Assembly: GCA_041666985.1 (NCBI GenBank)
Contig: JBAYFV010000100.1
Coordinates: forward strand, 1-11,017
DNA length: 11,017 nucleotides
DNA from: GWF2-50-93 sp041666985
GTDB taxonomy: Bacteria; Verrucomicrobiota; Lentisphaeria; Victivallales; GWF2-50-93
Direction: 5' to 3'
Shown here: in pieces, positions 7,548 to 11,017 of the stretch
Layout of the letters: each line of letters opens with the position of its first letter
Position numbering within the stretch: position 1 is the first letter of the stretch
The notes under the pieces: model-generated
Told to the model about the DNA's origin: nothing
What the model saw: the letters and a program-made list of their open reading frames with translations, nothing else
Database searches by the model: none
Translations under genes and position numbers: made by a program

Positions 7548-7584
7548 GCGACCCCGATCAGCTCACACGGGCTGTTCGGGTCGC
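7548..7584 (+). other. Long hairpin between tuf and rpmG
   Basis: GCGACCC (7548-7554) pairs with GGGTCGC (7578-7584). Past a one-base bulge (C7555) the stem continues with GA/TC (7556-7557 with 7576-7577), a T/T mismatch, then CAGC/GCTG (7559-7562 with 7571-7574), closing an 8-nt loop. No T-run follows, so it is not a classical intrinsic terminator. It may be a processing or mRNA-stabilising structure that uncouples abundant tuf mRNA from the downstream genes. Confidence 0.6.
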
Positions 7585-7612
7585 TCATATAAAGAGAAAC
7601 AGGTGAAATTTT

Positions 7613-7765
7613 ATGGCGCGTGAAATCATAACACTGGCATGCACAGAGTGTAAGAATCGCAATTACACCACTAGGAAAGAGAAACGCAATACTCCGGGAA
7701 GGCTTGAAAAAAAGAAGTTCTGCAAATCTGAGCGAAAACACACGCTCCACCGGGAAATCAAGTGA
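7613..7765 (+). CDS. rpmG: 50S ribosomal protein L33
   Basis: A 50-codon gene, ATG to TGA, with AGGTG at 7601-7605 as ribosome-binding site. The product contains LACTECKNRNYTTRKEKRN, then TPGRLEKKKFCKSERKHTLH, which is the L33 pattern of bacteria with the zinc-ribbon form. The protein binds 23S rRNA near the E site. The first CxxC pair is present (C10, C13). In the second pair only C37 is kept, and the fourth position is E40, so the ribbon has three cysteines instead of four. The place between tuf and tRNA-Trp/secE is a widespread bacterial arrangement. Confidence 0.93.
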   Translation: MAREIITLACTECKNRNYTTRKEKRNTPGRLEKKKFCKSERKHTLHREIK

Positions 7766-7777
7766 TTTCTTTAATTT

Positions 7778-7853
7778 AGGTGAGTAGCTCAATTGGTAGA
7801 GCGGCGGTCTCCAAAACCGCAGGTCGCAGGTTCGATTCCTGTCTCACCTGCCA
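7778..7853 (+). tRNA. tRNA-Trp (anticodon CCA)
   Basis: The acceptor AGGTGAG (7778-7784) pairs with CTCACCT (7843-7849). The discriminator is G7850 and CCA is encoded at 7851-7853. The anticodon stem GCGGT/ACCGC (7804-7808, 7816-7820) encloses CTCCAAA, with CCA at 7811-7813. It lies 12 bp after the rpmG stop and 46 bp before secE, inside the operon, so it is probably excised from the polycistronic transcript. Confidence 0.95.
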
Positions 7854-7899
7854 AGAATAAAATAATTGTTTATAAATTTTAAAGGAAACTTCAACTGAT

Positions 7900-8094
7900 A
7901 TGGGTAACTGGCTAACAAAAGCAAGGTTGTTCATTAACGATACCATCAATGAACTGAAGAAATGCAGCTGGCCCGAAAGGTCTCAGCTGTTTGAGTCGAC
8001 AGTTCTCGTTATAATCACAGTGCTTATCCTCGCGGGTTTTGTCGCACTTGTCGATCTTATCAGCATGAAGGTTATAAGTTTTCTCACAATGTAA
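7900..8094 (+). CDS. secE: Preprotein translocase subunit SecE
   Basis: The 64-residue protein is of the short single-span SecE type found in most bacteria outside the enterics. The N-terminal amphipathic helix (about 1-25) leads into the conserved ELKKCSWPER (18-27). Next is one transmembrane helix (about 34-57, STVLVIITVLILAGFVAL followed by VDLIS). SecE clamps and stabilises SecY in the protein-conducting channel of the inner membrane. The ATG at 7900 has AAAGGA at 7881-7886, somewhat far upstream. It is followed 23 bp later by nusG, its usual partner. Confidence 0.94.
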   Translation: MGNWLTKARLFINDTINELKKCSWPERSQLFESTVLVIITVLILAGFVALVDLISMKVISFLTM

Positions 8095-8117
8095 CTTTAT
8101 TTTCGGGGTATACGCCA

Positions 8118-8681
8118 ATGGCTGAACAGAAACCGGGACAGTGGTTTGTTGTCCACACGCTGTCTGGACATGAAAACAAGGTAAAGGAATCTATCGAGAA
8201 ACATCTCGCAAAAGGCGAGACGCTGGGTGTCTATGAAGTTCTTGTCCCCATGGAAAAGATCTCAGAAGTAAGACAGGGGAAAAAGACAACCACCGCACGC
8301 AAATATTTTCCCGGATACATCCTTGTAAGGATGGATCTTTATAATCCGGAAACAAAAAAGGTCGATGAGGAAGCCTGGTATTTCATACGCGAAACCCAGG
8401 GAGTGATAGGCATCGTTGGAAGCGGCAACCGTCCAATACCGCTTACCCCTCCCGAAGTGGAAGATCTCATGAGGCAGGTTACCGAGACCGAAGACAAGAT
8501 CACTCCTAAAATAAATTATGATGTCGGAGAGAATGTCAAGATCAAGGACGGAGCTTTCGAAAATTTCGAAGGAGTCATCGAGGAAATTGATCAGGAACGC
8601 GGAAAATTGAAGTTGCTTGTTTCCATTTTCGGACGTTCCACCCCGGTAGAAGTTGAATATTGGCAGGTTGAGCGAGAGTAA
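8118..8681 (+). CDS. nusG: Transcription termination/antitermination factor NusG
   Basis: The 187-residue protein has an NGN domain (about 8-120) beginning QWFVVHTLSGHENKVKESIE and containing the FPGYILVRM block (64-72), which contacts the RNA polymerase clamp. A linker leads to the C-terminal KOW domain (about 135-185, VGENVKIKDGAFENFEG...), which in the family binds Rho or ribosomal protein S10. It couples transcription and translation and modulates pausing and Rho termination. The length is close to E. coli NusG (181), with no extra domain. GGGG at 8105-8108 serves as ribosome-binding site. Confidence 0.97.
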   Translation: MAEQKPGQWFVVHTLSGHENKVKESIEKHLAKGETLGVYEVLVPMEKISEVRQGKKTTTARKYFPGYILVRMDLYNPETKKVDEEAWYFIRETQGVIGIVGSGNRPIPLTPPEVEDLMRQVTETEDKITPKINYDVGENVKIKDGAFENFEGVIEEIDQERGKLKLLVSIFGRSTPVEVEYWQVERE

Positions 8682-8712
8682 TATCCGTTCAATTTTTATA
8701 TAAACACTAATT

Positions 8713-8755
8713 CGTGCGGTGTGGAAGAAGACCTGCCGTTTCGGACCACAGCATG
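8713..8755 (+). promoter_or_regulatory. Structured rplK leader, candidate ribosomal protein L1 target
   Basis: CGTGC (8713-8717) can pair with GCATG (8751-8755), and TGTGG (8720-8724) with CCACA (8746-8750). A one-sided GG bulge (8718-8719) separates them, and a small CCG-TTT-CGG hairpin lies inside. Two helices around an asymmetric internal loop is the general layout of the L1 site in 23S rRNA and in L11-L1 operon mRNAs. The element sits just before the rplK ribosome-binding site AGGAG (8759-8763). This is an inference from topology; I did not match the conserved loop bases. Confidence 0.4.
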
Positions 8756-8769
8756 AATAGGAGAACAAC

Positions 8770-9198
8770 ATGGCAAAAAAAGTAGTCGGGCAGATTAAAC
8801 TGCAGATTCCAGCCGGCGCCGCTAATCCCGCGCCCCCTGTCGGTCCAGCCCTTGGACAGGCCGGAGTTAATATCATGGAATTCTGTAAGAAGTACAATGC
8901 TGCCACCCAGTCCCAGGCCGGAATGATTCTTCCTGTGATCATCACGGTCTATCAGGACAAGTCATTCACATTCATAACAAAGACGCCTCCGGCTCCTATT
9001 CTCATCAAGAAGGCCGCGAATCTCGCATCCGGATCAAAAACTCCGGGAAGGGAAAGCGCCGGAAAAATCACGAGACTCCAGATCAGGGAGATTGCAAAAA
9101 CCAAGATGCAGGATCTCAACGCAAGAACCGAAGCGGCGGCCATGCGGATTATTGAAGGAACTGCACGCAGCATGGGTATTGAGGTGATCGATGCGTAA
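8770..9198 (+). CDS. rplK: 50S ribosomal protein L11
   Basis: The 142-residue protein has exactly the length of E. coli L11. The N-terminal domain shows the proline-rich IPAGAANPAPPVGPALGQAG that faces the factor-binding site, and the C-terminal domain ends GTARSMGIEV. With L10-L12 it forms the GTPase-associated stalk base on 23S rRNA helices 43/44 and takes part in EF-G and RelA function. It has an AGGAG ribosome-binding site at 8759-8763. Its stop codon overlaps the rplA start by 8 nt. Confidence 0.98.
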   Translation: MAKKVVGQIKLQIPAGAANPAPPVGPALGQAGVNIMEFCKKYNAATQSQAGMILPVIITVYQDKSFTFITKTPPAPILIKKAANLASGSKTPGRESAGKITRLQIREIAKTKMQDLNARTEAAAMRIIEGTARSMGIEVIDA

Positions 9199-9895
9199 AA
9201 GAAGCAAATCATATATTGTCAAATCCGAAAAGGTGAACAAGGATGTCAAATTACCCCTTAAAAAGGCGATAGACCTGCTTGCCTCACTTCCTAAGGCTAA
9301 ATTCGATGAAACCGTGGATCTTGCATTCAAACTCGGCATTGATCCGAAGCATTCTGACCAGAATGTCAGAGGTGCCGTTGCCCTCCCGAAGGGAACCGGA
9401 AAAAAAGTGCGCATTGTTGTCATAGCTGACGGCGAAGCCGCCAACAAGGCTAAGGCGGCCGGTGCGGATCATGTCGGCTTTGAAGAAATCATAGCGAAAA
9501 TAAAGGGTGGATGGCTGGACTTCGATGTTCTTATATCCACGCCTTCGGCGATGAACCAGGTGAGGACGCTCGGTAAAGTACTCGGGCCTAAGGGACTCAT
9601 GCCAAATCCCAAAACCGGGACAGTGACCGAACAGGTTGATGTCGCGGTGAAAGAGGCCAAGGCGGGAAGGGTTGAATTCAGAATCGACAAAGGCGCATGC
9701 ATCCATGCGCCTGTCGGCAAGTTGTCATTCAAAAAAGAAGACATAGCCGAAAACTGCGAGTCTGTAATCCACGCGATAATCCGCGCCAAACCGGCGGCCG
9801 CAAAGGGTGTTTACATTGAAAGCTGCACGATTTCTTCAACGATGAGCCCCGGAATCAGAGTTGATATTAACGAATTTTCTAAGGTGGTATCATGA
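9191..9895 (+). CDS. rplA: 50S ribosomal protein L1
   Basis: The 234-residue protein carries the family signature VLGPKGLMPNPKTGTV (about 131-146). The first and last parts form the RNA-binding domain of the L1 stalk, which moves deacylated tRNA through the E site; L1 also commonly represses its own operon. The ATG at 9191 lies inside the end of rplK (8-nt overlap), with GAGGTG at 9181-9186 as ribosome-binding site within the rplK coding sequence. This suggests translational coupling. The N-terminus MRKRSKSYI is basic, as usual. Confidence 0.97.
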   Translation: MRKRSKSYIVKSEKVNKDVKLPLKKAIDLLASLPKAKFDETVDLAFKLGIDPKHSDQNVRGAVALPKGTGKKVRIVVIADGEAANKAKAAGADHVGFEEIIAKIKGGWLDFDVLISTPSAMNQVRTLGKVLGPKGLMPNPKTGTVTEQVDVAVKEAKAGRVEFRIDKGACIHAPVGKLSFKKEDIAENCESVIHAIIRAKPAAAKGVYIESCTISSTMSPGIRVDINEFSKVVS

Positions 9896-10416
9896 GAGTT
9901 GAAAAAATACAGCTTTTAAATGAAATCGGAAACACACTCGAAAAATCCGACTATGTGTTCCTTATGTCGTACAAGGGTCTCACGGTTCGTGATTTTTCCG
10001 AACTTCGCGATTCTCTTTCCAAGCACAACGCGGAATGCCATGTGCTGAAAAACCGTCTCATCAGGAAGGCGGCTGAACAGAAAGGCATAAAGGGACTGTC
10101 TGAACTGAAAATTATCGGTGACACGGCCGTCGTTTCAGGAAAAGGCGACGCCGGCGCGGTGGCTAAGACTCTTCTGGGTTTTGCAAAAACCCATGAACCT
10201 GTCAAGGCTAAAGCCGGATATCTCGAGGGTTCTGTTCTCGGGAAGAACGATGTTGCCGCGTTGGCCGATCTGCCTTCGCGCGAAGTACTCAGGGCGCAGC
10301 TGCTCGGCGTACTGCTCGCTCCCTCAAGGAATCTGGTGACAATACTGGACATGAAAGCGACAGAAATCGTCAATCTGATAAATGCATTTAAAGATAAAAA
10401 AGATAAAACCAATTAA
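9892..10416 (+). CDS. rplJ: 50S ribosomal protein L10
   Basis: The 174-residue protein starts MRVEKIQLLNEIGNTLEKSD. The N-terminal RNA-binding domain contains VFLMSYKGLTVRDFSELRDSL and HVLKNRLIRKA, typical of L10. The C-terminal helix, from about residue 135, binds L7/L12 dimers to build the stalk. The start overlaps the rplA stop as ATGA, with AAGGTGG at 9881-9887 inside rplA. There is therefore no intergenic leader in which an L10-L12 autoregulatory site could sit. Confidence 0.97.
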   Translation: MRVEKIQLLNEIGNTLEKSDYVFLMSYKGLTVRDFSELRDSLSKHNAECHVLKNRLIRKAAEQKGIKGLSELKIIGDTAVVSGKGDAGAVAKTLLGFAKTHEPVKAKAGYLEGSVLGKNDVAALADLPSREVLRAQLLGVLLAPSRNLVTILDMKATEIVNLINAFKDKKDKTN

Positions 10417-10439
10417 TATTAAATATGGAGGTTCCCAAA

Positions 10440-10841
10440 ATGTCAGACGAAGTAAAAGTTGAAGTATCAAAGGAAATGGATCAGTTCATCTCCTACGTCG
10501 AAAACCTTACGGTGCTCGAACTTTCAAAGCTTGTAAAAGCTCTTGAAACCCGCCTCGGTGTAACAGCCGCAGCCCCGGTTGCCGCAGCAGCGGCAGTAGC
10601 GGCAGCTCCGGCTGCAGCAGCTGAAGAGAAGACAGAATTCTCGGTAATTCTCGTAAACTTCGGCGCTGACAAGATCAAAGTCATCAAGGAAGTCAGGACA
10701 ATCACCGGACTTGGACTTAAGGAAGCCAAAGACCTTGTAGAAGGCGCACCCAAGCCCGTCAAGGAAGGCGTTAACAAAGACGAAGCCGCCAAAATCAAAA
10801 CGCAGCTTGAAGGCGCAGGCGCAAAAGTCGAACTGAAATAG
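10440..10841 (+). CDS. rplL: 50S ribosomal protein L7/L12
   Basis: The 133-residue protein has an N-terminal dimerisation domain (about 10-40), an alanine-rich flexible hinge (43-61, nearly all Ala with Pro and Val), and a C-terminal factor-binding domain. That domain carries EFSVILVNFGADKIKVIKEV (66-85) and ITGLGLKEAKDLVEGAPKPV (88-107). It recruits and stimulates translational GTPases. The ATG at 10440 is preferred over one at 10425, because the GGAGG at 10427-10431 then serves as ribosome-binding site 8 nt upstream and the product begins MSDEVKVE. It follows rplJ by 23 bp. Confidence 0.97.
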   Translation: MSDEVKVEVSKEMDQFISYVENLTVLELSKLVKALETRLGVTAAAPVAAAAAVAAAPAAAAEEKTEFSVILVNFGADKIKVIKEVRTITGLGLKEAKDLVEGAPKPVKEGVNKDEAAKIKTQLEGAGAKVELK

Positions 10842-10857
10842 GTATTGATTTTTTTCA

Positions 10858-10896
10858 CATAACCGTGGCGGAGAGTTAATCTCCGTCACGTTTATG
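10858..10896 (+). other. Long hairpin in the rplL-rpoB spacer (possible RNase III-type processing site)
   Basis: CGTGGCGGAGA (10864-10874) pairs with TCTCCGTCACG (10880-10890) around GTTAA. The stem extends outward through a C/T mismatch to CATAA/TTATG (10858-10862 with 10892-10896). The result is a 17-position stem with one mismatch and one G-U pair. TTTTATTAA follows, a poor T-run. In E. coli the same spacer holds an RNase III processing hairpin and an attenuator; by analogy this could be the cleavage structure. Confidence 0.65.
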
Positions 10897-10922
10897 TTTT
10901 ATTAATCTGTGCTTCTCATGGT

Positions 10923-10945
10923 CGGAGATATCGTCTCCGTTTTTT
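10923..10945 (+). terminator. Intrinsic terminator/attenuator upstream of rpoB
   Basis: CGGAGA (10923-10928) pairs with TCTCCG (10934-10939) around TATCG, followed directly by six T residues (10940-10945). The six-base-pair stem is moderate, suggesting partial readthrough, which would set the level of rpoB below that of ribosomal proteins. The stem sequence is the same CGGAGA/TCTCCG as the core of the preceding hairpin. A 9-nt repeat AATCTGTGC brackets it (10904-10912 and 10966-10974). Confidence 0.6.
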
Positions 10946-10983
10946 CGTGTAAATGACATACTAACAATCTGTGCGGGTGAACT

Positions 10984-11017
10984 ATGGCTGAACGCTTAAA
11001 TTTTGGAAAACTGCAGG
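10984..11017 (+). CDS. rpoB: RNA polymerase beta subunit (3' truncated by the window)
   Basis: Only 11 codons are present, MAERLNFGKLQ. The MAER-x-NFGK start and the position 142 bp after rplL support RpoB. GGGTG upstream (10975-10979) could serve as ribosome-binding site. The rest of the gene lies beyond the right edge. Confidence 0.85.
   Translation, partial: MAERLNFGKLQ

Noticed and set aside
8262..8945. Long minus-strand open frame across nusG and rplK
   Set aside because: It lies antisense to two certain genes and its translation resembles no protein I know; it is a shadow frame.

Overview
The window looks like a bacterial chromosome from the PVC superphylum, most likely Lentisphaerota or a close relative. 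Three things point that way: an EF-Tu with an atypical switch I loop of a kind I associate with Verrucomicrobia/Lentisphaerae, the gene order tRNA-Thr / tuf / rpmG / tRNA-Trp / secE / nusG / rplKAJL / rpoB, and a large multidomain glycoside hydrolase with malectin modules next to housekeeping genes. The taxonomic call is an inference; no 16S gene is present.

Left part (1-5228): an accessory region. It opens inside a large GH36-type (alpha-galactosidase-like) gene that continues off the left edge and ends in two tandem malectin-like domains. Only 21 bp after its stop lies a convergent gene for an AAA_14/DUF4143-type ATPase with its own good promoter. Beyond the ATPase is a 97-bp broken copy of the 3' end of the GH36 gene (95 of 97 aligned bases identical, one internal 145-bp deletion), in direct orientation. 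The ATPase gene is therefore sandwiched between an intact and a decayed copy of the same sequence, which marks a recent duplication or insertion event.

Middle part (5229-6200): an ArfB/YaeJ-type ribosome-rescue hydrolase on the minus strand, then a divergently placed tRNA-Leu(GAG) and a tRNA-Thr(GGU), each with a plausible promoter.

Right part (6308-11017): a translation/transcription gene cluster on the plus strand: tuf (EF-Tu), rpmG (L33, 50 codons), tRNA-Trp(CCA), secE, nusG, rplK (L11), rplA (L1), rplJ (L10), rplL (L7/L12) and the first 11 codons of rpoB. rplK/rplA and rplA/rplJ overlap by 8 and 4 nt, so they are probably translationally coupled. Structured RNA is visible at three places: a long hairpin between tuf and rpmG, a two-helix leader before rplK that could be an L1 target, and two tandem hairpins with interchangeable stems between rplL and rpoB that look like a processing/attenuation element.

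Most of the window is ordinary. The points worth a second look are the duplicated fragment around the ATPase gene, the EF-Tu switch I variant, the three-cysteine L33, and the rplL-rpoB hairpin pair. I saw no CRISPR array, transposase, phage gene or recognisable new defence system.
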